A DNA stretch of 64,000 nt from Paenibacillus algorifonticola (GTDB taxonomy: Bacteria; Bacillota; Bacilli; Paenibacillales; Paenibacillaceae): assembly GCF_000971975.1 (NCBI RefSeq), contig NZ_LAQO01000007.1, forward strand, positions 124,001 to 188,000, in the 5' to 3' direction. Shown here in pieces: positions 54,296 through 61,541 of the stretch. Position 1 is the first letter of the stretch, and the number at the start of each line of letters is the position of its first letter. The position numbers and the translations under genes are program-made. The notes under the pieces were generated by a model, which was not told where the DNA came from, did not search any database, and saw only the letters and a program-made list of their open reading frames with translations.

Positions 54296-54922
54296 TCACA
54301 GAATGGCATTCATCAATTCGTAGAAATACTTGGATTCCTGCGTCTTATTTAGACTATACCAGGCATCTAATGTTTTTGAAGAAAACACATCCAGCGCCCT
54401 CAAGACATGTACAGCAAACTCCAATGGAGCTATACCAGTTGCAGTGATCAGTTTTCCATCCGTTACAGCAGACTCCATATTGTAATATTTTTCGCCCGTG
54501 TAAGTGGGACAGATCATTTTAAGGTACTCCAGATCATTGCTTGTATGCCGACGTGAATTCAGCAACCCGGTCTGGGCAAGTGCCATTGTCGCACCACAAA
54601 TCGCTGCAACTAGTATCCCTTCCTTTAAACACCTCTCCGCCATTTTTAAAATGGGTTGGTGAAAGGTTTCTGTCCATGTATCTCCACCGGGTAAAATCAA
54701 TGTATCTGTGCTTTCAATGCTGCACTCATCCAGTCTGATGTCAGGCAGTATTTTCAATCCGCCCATTGTCGTTACAGGCGTCTTTTCTATTCCCACAGTA
54801 ACTATTTTGGATGGGGCCAGCCCCTTTTTATAATACCTTCCCGAGTTCAGTTCGGCAGTTAAGTAACCGATTTCCCAGTCTGACATGGTGTCAAACACAT
54901 AAAGATAGACCGTATTCGTCAT
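54296..54922 (-). CDS. DJ-1/PfpI family protein (type 1 glutamine amidotransferase-like)
   Basis: 208 residues from ATG 54922 with AAGGGGAACTTGC upstream. DJ-1/PfpI fold with YLYVFDTMSDWEIGYL at the N-terminus, TLILPGGDTW near 80, and a nucleophile elbow VAAICGATMALAQ with the reactive Cys near 110. The protein family includes chaperones, glyoxalases and proteases; no subtype can be assigned. It lies directly downstream of the WYL regulator gene and upstream of DUF3224, both on the same strand. The regulator probably controls it (inference). Confidence 0.9.
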   Translation of the reverse strand: MTNTVYLYVFDTMSDWEIGYLTAELNSGRYYKKGLAPSKIVTVGIEKTPVTTMGGLKILPDIRLDECSIESTDTLILPGGDTWTETFHQPILKMAERCLKEGILVAAICGATMALAQTGLLNSRRHTSNDLEYLKMICPTYTGEKYYNMESAVTDGKLITATGIAPLEFAVHVLRALDVFSSKTLDAWYSLNKTQESKYFYELMNAIL

Positions 54923-55008
54923 TTGCAAGTTCCCCTTATTTTACAAGTCATCAAGGGATACCAACCATACATCCATGCATCGGCAATCCATGATTATCCT
55001 CATTATAA

Positions 55009-55045
55009 AATAGCTTCACTGACATCTGCTGTCAGTGAAGCTATT
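55009..55045 (-). terminator. Terminator of the WYL regulator gene
   Basis: A perfect 16-bp stem AATAGCTTCACTGACA with a 5-nt loop, starting at the regulator stop codon; minus-strand tail TTTTATAATG. Confidence 0.85.
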
Positions 55046-56006
55046 AAAGCCGATAATATTCCATTAGCTCCGATGCAACAGCAACCAGTTTTTCCTTCAA
55101 ACTCTGTGGTTCGATGACTTGAATGGATTTCGCATAGGATAGCAGAAAATAAGGGACATGTGTCTGAATCGATGTTTCCTCAAGTAAAAAGATGGCTTGA
55201 TTGGCTGTCCGCTCCTGCAGATGATGCCCTAAAAACCAATGCAAGCATAAGTCATCCAATGCCTCTGATCTGCCTTCGATCATTAAAGAAATTAACCCAT
55301 CCTTGCCCACTAAATCAGGCAACAGATTTTGCATAAAAAATTCACGGGCCGAAAATGCTTCAGGACGCTTAAATAGCATTGGAGTTCGCTTGATTTGTAA
55401 AATCCGTTCTGCCCGGAAGCTGCGGATCTCCTTCCTTAGGTGGCAAAATCCAACCGTATACCATTTATTGTTCCAGTTAACCATTCCATAGGGGTCTATC
55501 ACCCTGTTCTTGGATTGTTCTTCATGGCTTGTGCGGTAATCCATTTCTACAGAAAATTCGTTTGCTACAGCCTGCTCCAATTCCGCCAATACCGGCTGAA
55601 CCGAAGGGTAGCCACTGCGGTTTATCACTTCAAAACCGGCTAAATGACGGCTAAGCATACTTTCCTGCTCCTGATTTGAATACATTTTCAATTTGGATGT
55701 GGCATTGCCTAATGCCTCACTCAAAGGGTATCCGGCTTCTTTCGCAAAAACAGCAGCATGAAGGAGTGCCTTTTTTTCTTCCATATCAAATAGCAGAGGT
55801 GCTCTGATAAAATGATTCAGCAAGCGATACCCGCCATTGTGACCTGTGTCGGAGATGATAGGCACCCCACTGGCACATAGTGCATCTATATACCGATAAA
55901 CGGTCCTTATATTTATTTCTAGCTTTTCGGATATTTGTTTTGCAGTCATTTTCATGCCCGAATTCAGCATCCAGAGAATGGCCAGCATATTATCGTTTTT
56001 TGGCAT
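55044..56006 (-). CDS. WYL-domain transcriptional regulator (YafY family)
   Basis: 320 residues from ATG 56006 (GAGGG at 8-nt spacing). The N-terminal HTH of DeoR/HTH_11 type (LAILWMLNSGMKMTAKQISEKLEINIRTVYRYIDAL) is followed by a WYL domain (NRVIDPYGMVNWNNKWYTVGFCHLRKEIRSFRAERI, about 185-220), which senses nucleic-acid or nucleotide ligands in studied members. The C-terminal extension is usual for the family. It sits upstream of the DJ-1 gene, separated by its own terminator. Confidence 0.93.
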   Translation of the reverse strand: MPKNDNMLAILWMLNSGMKMTAKQISEKLEINIRTVYRYIDALCASGVPIISDTGHNGGYRLLNHFIRAPLLFDMEEKKALLHAAVFAKEAGYPLSEALGNATSKLKMYSNQEQESMLSRHLAGFEVINRSGYPSVQPVLAELEQAVANEFSVEMDYRTSHEEQSKNRVIDPYGMVNWNNKWYTVGFCHLRKEIRSFRAERILQIKRTPMLFKRPEAFSAREFFMQNLLPDLVGKDGLISLMIEGRSEALDDLCLHWFLGHHLQERTANQAIFLLEETSIQTHVPYFLLSYAKSIQVIEPQSLKEKLVAVASELMEYYRL

Positions 56007-56059
56007 AGCATGAACCCTCATTATTTTTTTTGCAATAAGTGATCTTCAGGTATTTATTT

Positions 56060-56629
56060 TCACAACGTACTAAGACGTAGTTCATAAAAAAACTGCACAC
56101 TTGGATGCTTTAACTTCATCTTCTCGGCCATGTTTAAAATTCGTTTTTTTCCAACTCGTCTGTCCACCAAAGCTAGAATATTCAATAAGATATCATTGCT
56201 CTCTATGCTTTCGTCTATAGAAATGGATAAAAACTTAGTAGCTACAACGATAAAATTTGATTTACTTAATGATGACTGTGCCGACATAAGCTCCTTTGCA
56301 TATTCTGATATTTTTCTACTTCTCGCAATTACTATTAGACGATCCTCCGGAACTGCACCTTTGGTATCTTTTCTGACTGCTTCAATTTCTTCATTGCTGA
56401 TAGGGATTTGGATATTTGAATCATTCTTAATTTCCAACTCTGTCTGATACCATCTGATTGAGTGAGTTGCATCACTCATATTGAGTACGTTCTTTTTATC
56501 TACCGCAATATAACAAAGCCCTGCTTTATCGGGTAAATAACGGTAGCTGGTTGCACGGTATTCGACCCTTCCATATAACGCTGGACAGAGAAAACTCTCC
56601 AGATTTTGTTTCATTTTGCTCCAGGACAT
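56060..56629 (-). CDS. SF0329-like conserved hypothetical protein
   Basis: 189 residues. The N-terminal half is recognisable: MSWSKMKQNLESFLCPALYG, RVEYRATSYRYLPDKAGLCY, IAVDKKNVLNMSD. This matches my memory of the uncharacterised SF0329 family, which occurs widely in bacteria as single genes or repair genes and is often linked to mobile regions. The C-terminal part has alternating helical segments (LMSAQSSLSKSNFIVVATKF). No signal peptide. Monocistronic, function unknown. Confidence 0.7.
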   Translation of the reverse strand: MSWSKMKQNLESFLCPALYGRVEYRATSYRYLPDKAGLCYIAVDKKNVLNMSDATHSIRWYQTELEIKNDSNIQIPISNEEIEAVRKDTKGAVPEDRLIVIARSRKISEYAKELMSAQSSLSKSNFIVVATKFLSISIDESIESNDILLNILALVDRRVGKKRILNMAEKMKLKHPSVQFFYELRLSTL

Positions 56630-56770
56630 GTACTCCTCCTATGTTCTATATCTTATCATAAATTACCATTGGCCTTGTGTTTCACCATTTACTTCTAAAT
56701 AAGCTTAAACGTCGTAGCTCATATAAGTCAAATGAAGTATACGCATTCCCCGCCAGCCTTTTTTAAGCAT

Positions 56771-56800
56771 AAAAAAACCTCTGCCGCTGCGGGGAGAGGT
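56771..56800 (-). terminator. Terminator of the DUF4256 gene
   Basis: ACCTCTCCCCGC / GCGGCAGAGGT imperfect stem followed by TTTTTTTATG on the minus strand, about 45 nt after the stop at 56845. Confidence 0.8.
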
Positions 56801-56844
56801 CAACTTATTCCTTGCTATCTAAAAATCGGCCTTCACCTGAAATG

Positions 56845-57423
56845 CTAGACTCTTAACCAGCCCCGAAACCCTCTAGCACCATAATAGGATTCTGCTCCAT
56901 TGTGATACATGAAGATCGTGTTATAGCGACGATCACAAAAAATAGCACCGCCGAGCTCTCTAATAGTAGCGGGTGTTTTCACCCAACTGGACGTTTTCAA
57001 ATCGAATTTTCCAAGCTCCTGCAGCTCCCGATACTGTTCTTCTGTTAAAAGCTCTATCCCCATGGCTGCTGCCATTTCCATCGCACTATTTTGCGGCTTA
57101 TGCTCTTTGCGTGATTCCAGCGCTTCACGGTCGTAGCAAATGCTTCTGCGACCTTTAGGACTTTCCGCCGAACAATCATAAAAAATGAACTCGCCCGTCT
57201 CATTGTCATAATCAACAACATCCGGTTCACCTCCGGTCCTCTCCATTTCATGAAGCGACCATAGCTTTTCGGTTTGAGCTTCAAGCTTTGCTTGTACGTT
57301 AGCCCATTCAAGATCTTTATGCCGATCTATATTTTTATCAAAACGGGCTTTCAAGGCTTTAAGTAATTCCTCACGCTGCTCCGTAGACAGCTCCTTTGTA
57401 GGGCTGTTTGGACTCGTTGTCAT
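56845..57423 (-). CDS. DUF4256 family protein
   Basis: 192 residues from ATG 57423 (GGGAG at 8-nt spacing; two earlier in-frame starts are poorly spaced). The DUF4256 core is clear: LLKALKARFDKNIDRHKDLEW, LWSLHEMERTGGEPDVV, FIFYDCSAESPKGRRSICYD and IFCDRRYNTIFMYHNGAESYYGARGFRG. The family is uncharacterised and cytoplasmic. It stands just after the LuxR regulator gene in the same direction (42 bp apart), so the two may share a transcript. Confidence 0.9.
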   Translation of the reverse strand: MTTSPNSPTKELSTEQREELLKALKARFDKNIDRHKDLEWANVQAKLEAQTEKLWSLHEMERTGGEPDVVDYDNETGEFIFYDCSAESPKGRRSICYDREALESRKEHKPQNSAMEMAAAMGIELLTEEQYRELQELGKFDLKTSSWVKTPATIRELGGAIFCDRRYNTIFMYHNGAESYYGARGFRGWLRV

Positions 57424-57465
57424 CTTCATTTCTCCCTTCAATATCATTATGCCGCCCAGATTTCC

Positions 57466-60018
57466 TCAGATAAAAAGCCCCAATTGTTTGGCCTGCTGCA
57501 AGGCTTGTATGCGATTGTGCGCCTCAAGCTTGCGATACACATTTTTCAGATGGAACTTCACGGTACCACTCGTAATTTGCAGCCTATCAGCAATCTCCTT
57601 GTTCAACAGTCCGTCTGCAAGCAGAATGAGTATTTTCATTTCCTGCTTGGTCAAGATTTTTTTCGGGGACGGCTTATGGCTCGGCGCCTCTTTCAGCGCT
57701 TTCAGAAGCCGCTCGACATAATCCGGCGATACCGAAGTTACACTCTCCTCTTGCCTTGCCTTCATGAAATCGTCCAGCATCCCGAGCATAATCTCCCCTT
57801 CGTCCACGAAGCTTCGAATATATCCGACAGGTTCCGCAAGAGTAAGCGCTAGCGTAAGCTTCTCCAGAGATGCTTCCGTCAGGCCAGATATCCGATAGCC
57901 CATGCTCTGGAGCAGCCGAATGTGAATTCGATCCCGAAGGCGATTGTCCTGGTTGATTAGAAGGTACAGCCTTTCGAGCAGATTCAGCGCTTCTTCCGTA
58001 CAATCGGATGCTATAAGCACTCTAGCCAAAATTAGATGCTCGGCCAGGTGGTGCAGAGAAACTTCGTCTTCTGGAGACAGTCCGCTTGTTTCCGACCAGT
58101 CCAGAGCATGTTGAAGCAAACCTTGACGCAAGGAGAAAAGCGCTTGCTCCGCCTCGATTCGGCGAACAATCAACTCGTAATCCGGCGAATCGATGTTCGA
58201 TTTCAGCCGAAGCAACCATTCGGAGGGCCCGCTTTCTTGACCAGTAGCTTGCCGAAGCTGTGCAAACGCAAGGTTCAGCTGAATCCATAGCCACATATTG
58301 GACCGAAGACCTACGCGACCAAGAGCCTCACCGAGATAAGCCTCCGCCTCTTCCAGCCGATTCCATTCGTACAGGAGCGCACAATACGTTACGTATTGGT
58401 ACCCAACGAAAGGGTAGTCTTCTTTACTCCTCCAAGTCTGAATCCATTTCTGCAAAAATTGCTCCACGACGACAAAATCGTTGTTGAGCGACAAAAGATC
58501 GGTAAACTGATCGTAGCCTTGATATCTTTTGCTTCCCATGTGCTGAAAGCTGCTGCCTTCCGGCAAATAGCTTTCTACGAGCTCGAAATAATGCGATGCT
58601 CTGGTCAAGTTCTGCTGAAGATAAGAGAGGATGCCGCAAAAATAGTAGAGATTGCCCATCACTTGTTTCCAAGCAGACTCGGGCATAACCATCCGGAGAG
58701 CTTCGAATCGGATTTCCGCCTGTTCAACTCTTGGAATAGCCGACTCCCATTTCCCGTCCCCTACCAGCTTGGTAATATAGAACATTTCGAGCATCGGCTT
58801 GTCCCGGTAGCTGCTTTCCGGCAGCGCTACAATCCATCTCATCATCACGGTGCTTTTTAATTGCAGGTATTCGGGAAATATGTGCTCGATGATCCGAACA
58901 GCGTCCTCCGACTGTCCTCCTTGAATATAGTGCTCCACCGCCTCTTCAGCCATCCCCTGCTTTTCGAACCAGTTGGCAACGCGGGTATGGAGCATCTTCC
59001 ATCGGTCTGGATCCTCTCCGGCTGCGATTCGCCGCAAGAAATCCGATAATAAATGATGATACCGGTACCAATGCCGTCCCTCGTCCAAAGGAATGATAAA
59101 TAAGTTCAGGCGTTCCAGCCTCTCCAATTGCTCTTGGCTGTCCACTTGCCCCGTTGCTGCCTCACAAAGCGAAGCATTCATGCGGCTTAATAGGGACGTT
59201 TCCAGTAAAAACCGGCGCAACGATTCGTTCAGATGCTGGTATACTTCTTCTAGCAAATAATCGGAAATGTGACGCTGTTGGCCGTTAAACTGGCTGATGG
59301 ATGCTGTAATATTGCCGCTGCCATTCAGCGTAATCGCCGCCAGCTGCAAGCCGCTTACCCATCCCTCCGTCTGGTGGTGCAACGCTGTGACCTGTTCCTT
59401 CGTCAGCTTCAAATCAGTCGTGTCCCTGAAGAAGACCATTCCCTCTTCCAGCTCAAAACGCAAATCCTGCATGCGGATTACATTGATCTCGCCTTTGGCC
59501 AGCAATCTTGCGGTAGGAATCGGCAAGTCGGTGCGGCTGGCGATAAAGAGATGAAAATGGGAGGGCAGAATCCCAAGCAGGTAACTAAGCGACTGGTGAA
59601 TCGCGGGAAGATCGATGAAATGAAAATCATCCAGAACAAGAATCAACTCTTCTGGAATTTTAATCCATTCATTTGCGAACGCCGTCATTGCCGTTTCGAA
59701 TAGAGATTCAGACTCTTTTTCCAGAAGAAATGCGATTGATTCGCCAAAGCCCGGAAAGGGCTCCCGAATGGCCGCGATCACGCAGCTCCAGAACTGGCTC
59801 CAATCGCTATCAAGCTTGTCCAGCGAGACCCAAGCGACATGAGCGACGCGCTGCTGCTTCGCCCATTCGCTAATCCCCGTCGTTTTGCCGTAACCTGCCT
59901 GCGCCGACACCAGTGTCAGCTTCGTTTTCAACCCCATATCGAGCTTGCGCATCAGCTTTGGCCGAGACACCAAGGATTTTCGTACTTGGGGGATGCGAAT
60001 TTTCGATTGGGCAATCAT
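57466..60018 (-). CDS. MalT-type LuxR-family transcriptional activator (LAL)
   Basis: 850 residues from ATG 60018 (GGAGG at 9-nt spacing). An N-terminal STAND ATPase with Walker A SAQAGYGKTTGISEW (about 43-53) and Walker B ELILVLDDFHFIDLP (about 133) is followed by a winged-helix and long TPR-like helical superhelix (about 340-770). The C-terminal LuxR HTH (LTKQEMKILILLADGLLNKEIADRL, TVKFHLKNVYRKLEAHNR) closes the protein. MalT-type proteins are large ATP-dependent switches that respond to small-molecule inducers such as oligosaccharides. Inducer and regulon are unknown here. The remnant at 42.9 kb is derived from a paralogue. Confidence 0.95.
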   Translation of the reverse strand: MIAQSKIRIPQVRKSLVSRPKLMRKLDMGLKTKLTLVSAQAGYGKTTGISEWAKQQRVAHVAWVSLDKLDSDWSQFWSCVIAAIREPFPGFGESIAFLLEKESESLFETAMTAFANEWIKIPEELILVLDDFHFIDLPAIHQSLSYLLGILPSHFHLFIASRTDLPIPTARLLAKGEINVIRMQDLRFELEEGMVFFRDTTDLKLTKEQVTALHHQTEGWVSGLQLAAITLNGSGNITASISQFNGQQRHISDYLLEEVYQHLNESLRRFLLETSLLSRMNASLCEAATGQVDSQEQLERLERLNLFIIPLDEGRHWYRYHHLLSDFLRRIAAGEDPDRWKMLHTRVANWFEKQGMAEEAVEHYIQGGQSEDAVRIIEHIFPEYLQLKSTVMMRWIVALPESSYRDKPMLEMFYITKLVGDGKWESAIPRVEQAEIRFEALRMVMPESAWKQVMGNLYYFCGILSYLQQNLTRASHYFELVESYLPEGSSFQHMGSKRYQGYDQFTDLLSLNNDFVVVEQFLQKWIQTWRSKEDYPFVGYQYVTYCALLYEWNRLEEAEAYLGEALGRVGLRSNMWLWIQLNLAFAQLRQATGQESGPSEWLLRLKSNIDSPDYELIVRRIEAEQALFSLRQGLLQHALDWSETSGLSPEDEVSLHHLAEHLILARVLIASDCTEEALNLLERLYLLINQDNRLRDRIHIRLLQSMGYRISGLTEASLEKLTLALTLAEPVGYIRSFVDEGEIMLGMLDDFMKARQEESVTSVSPDYVERLLKALKEAPSHKPSPKKILTKQEMKILILLADGLLNKEIADRLQITSGTVKFHLKNVYRKLEAHNRIQALQQAKQLGLFI

Positions 60019-60202
60019 GTTGTTACGCCTCCGTCCTTACGTGTGCATCCTCCTTTCATTTGACATTCGATGCGCGATTTCCTGCCTCGCCTATCGTTTC
60101 GCATCAAGAATCATCGCTTGTAAAAAAATCCTACCCGGCGCTAGCGGCCGGCAAAAGGAGCAGACTTTTCGGAAAGGCCTAACGTCTAAAGTAAATAAAA
60201 AC

Positions 60203-60248
60203 AAGGGTTACCGGAAGGCGGTTGATCAACCGCCTTCCGGTAACCCTT
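60203..60248. terminator. 46-bp perfect palindrome, bidirectional terminator
   Basis: Two 23-bp arms without a spacer (arm starts AAGGGTTACCGGAAGGCGGT), preceded by AAATAAAAACA on the plus strand, which gives a T-rich tail on the minus strand. It begins inside the stop codon of the substrate-binding-protein fragment at 60247. A weaker relative ends the SLH paralogue at 39353-39396. Confidence 0.75.
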
Positions 60249-60483
60249 ACTTCTTCCAGGAGAAATTGGAAAAGACGCTTTTGACGACCTCCAATGGTAC
60301 CTTTTTCTTGTTGGCGTAAAATTGGGCCGTTTCTTCGGAATTCTCCTTGATCCAATCTGTCGTCTTCTTTTTATAAGCCTTCAGATACGCGACTACTAAT
60401 TCCGGATGCTTCTCGGAAAAGCTTGTTTGGGAAATTAGCGGTATTGGAGCAACCTCAAAAAGGACATTGATGACTAGTTCCAC
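60247..60483 (-). pseudogene. C-terminal remnant of an ABC transporter substrate-binding protein
   Basis: 78 codons encoding PIPLISQTSFSEKHPELVVA, LKAYKKKTTDWIKEN, TAQFYANKKKVPLEVV and FSNFSWKK. This is the C-terminal helix region of SsuA/TauA-type (NMT1-like) binding proteins, which are normally over 300 residues. No signal peptide, lipobox or upstream part of the gene is present in 60484-60692. A gene fragment. Confidence 0.7.
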
Positions 60484-60692
60484 TTTTACAATTACGAACG
60501 ATTACAGGCGAAACTAAACGGCCTCAGTCCGATGAAATTCAGGACCAAGGCCGCTTAACGGATTTTATTTTTTGTACTGTCTACTTGACGGGGTGCAATT
60601 CACTTTCTGGACAGCCCCTCGTGAAGAGCTTACTTGATATGCTGCACGGACGTTTCCATACTCAATTAAGACCTGAGCCGGGTCAAGCTTTG
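60484..60692. other. Intergenic remnant region
   Basis: About 210 bp holding no gene. It separates the binding-protein fragment from the DNA-repair gene, and no further piece of the transporter was found in it. Confidence 0.3.
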
Positions 60693-61400
60693 TCAGCACC
60701 TTACGTATTTGCGCTTGAAGCCGATCTGCCCTTTATCGACAGCCTTCTGAATATTGCCCGCGGCGTCAAGATGCTTGCTCTTGGACTTCGCGTCCGTCAC
60801 CTCCACCGGTCCGATAGCTGCGGCAGTTTCGACCGCCTTGGCATGTAGCGGCACATAGGAAACCGCTGTAGTATAGACGAAATTATTCATTGCATATTTG
60901 GCGCGTTCAGGAGCATCGTGAATCGTATCGCGGACTGTCGCCAGCATCCCGGCCAGCTTGCTCTCGGAGAATTTACTGTCCGGGCGGCTGCCAAGCAGCC
61001 AGCAATAGCAGCTCCAGCCTGCGGACATGCGCAGCTCCTCGCCGCTTGAAATCCATTTATCGGCCACCTCCTGCGCAATATTGGTTTCCGCCAGCGTTAC
61101 CGCTACGACGTAATCAGACAGCATAAAGAAATAGGCAGCGTCCAGCCAGCGGTCAAAGTCAGCCTCCGACATCGCCTCAGGCTCCGCAATAACGCCGGCA
61201 AAATACATCGCGTCGTAATTTCCAGTCGCGTAAAGCTGCTCGGCCAGCGGCTGATTTTTTTTCGTTTTCCGGGCAATCGGCTTCATCACGCCTGTCGCCA
61301 CGCCAAACAATGGCTCATGAGCTCCATTGGAAACATATATTTTTTTGGTGCGCTCCTTGCCGAGCGCTTCAAGCTCCTGCATAACCTCTTCGACATTCAT
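60693..61400 (-). CDS. DNA alkylation repair protein (AlkD-like)
   Basis: 235 residues of the ALK/HEAT-like helical fold. MNVEEVMQELEALGKERTKK, LFGVATGVMKPIARKTKKN, AEQLYATGNYDAMYFAGVIAEP, LSDYVVAVTLAETN and AGWSCYCWLLGSRPDS are family hallmarks. Glycosylases of this type remove alkylated purines, but close relatives can lack activity, so repair function is by family. The C-terminal basic segment (KSKSKHLDAAGNIQKAVDKG) is typical. A start with GTAGGGATTCGG upstream. No operon partner on this strand. Confidence 0.9.
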   Translation of the reverse strand: MNVEEVMQELEALGKERTKKIYVSNGAHEPLFGVATGVMKPIARKTKKNQPLAEQLYATGNYDAMYFAGVIAEPEAMSEADFDRWLDAAYFFMLSDYVVAVTLAETNIAQEVADKWISSGEELRMSAGWSCYCWLLGSRPDSKFSESKLAGMLATVRDTIHDAPERAKYAMNNFVYTTAVSYVPLHAKAVETAAAIGPVEVTDAKSKSKHLDAAGNIQKAVDKGQIGFKRKYVRC

Positions 61401-61541
61401 CCGAATCCCTACCTTCTGCTCTATAGTAAAGTTTGCTCCGCTATCGTCTCTTCCTATTCAGCATCCCCGCTATACACCTGCTTTAATATGGTAAGCAGCT
61501 TGTCCGATGACTGAAATGAAGCGTTATTCGTGCTTCCCCTA

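Noticed and set aside
54823-54928. Upstream TTG start for the DJ-1 gene
   Set aside because: The ATG two codons later has the better-spaced AAGGGG site.
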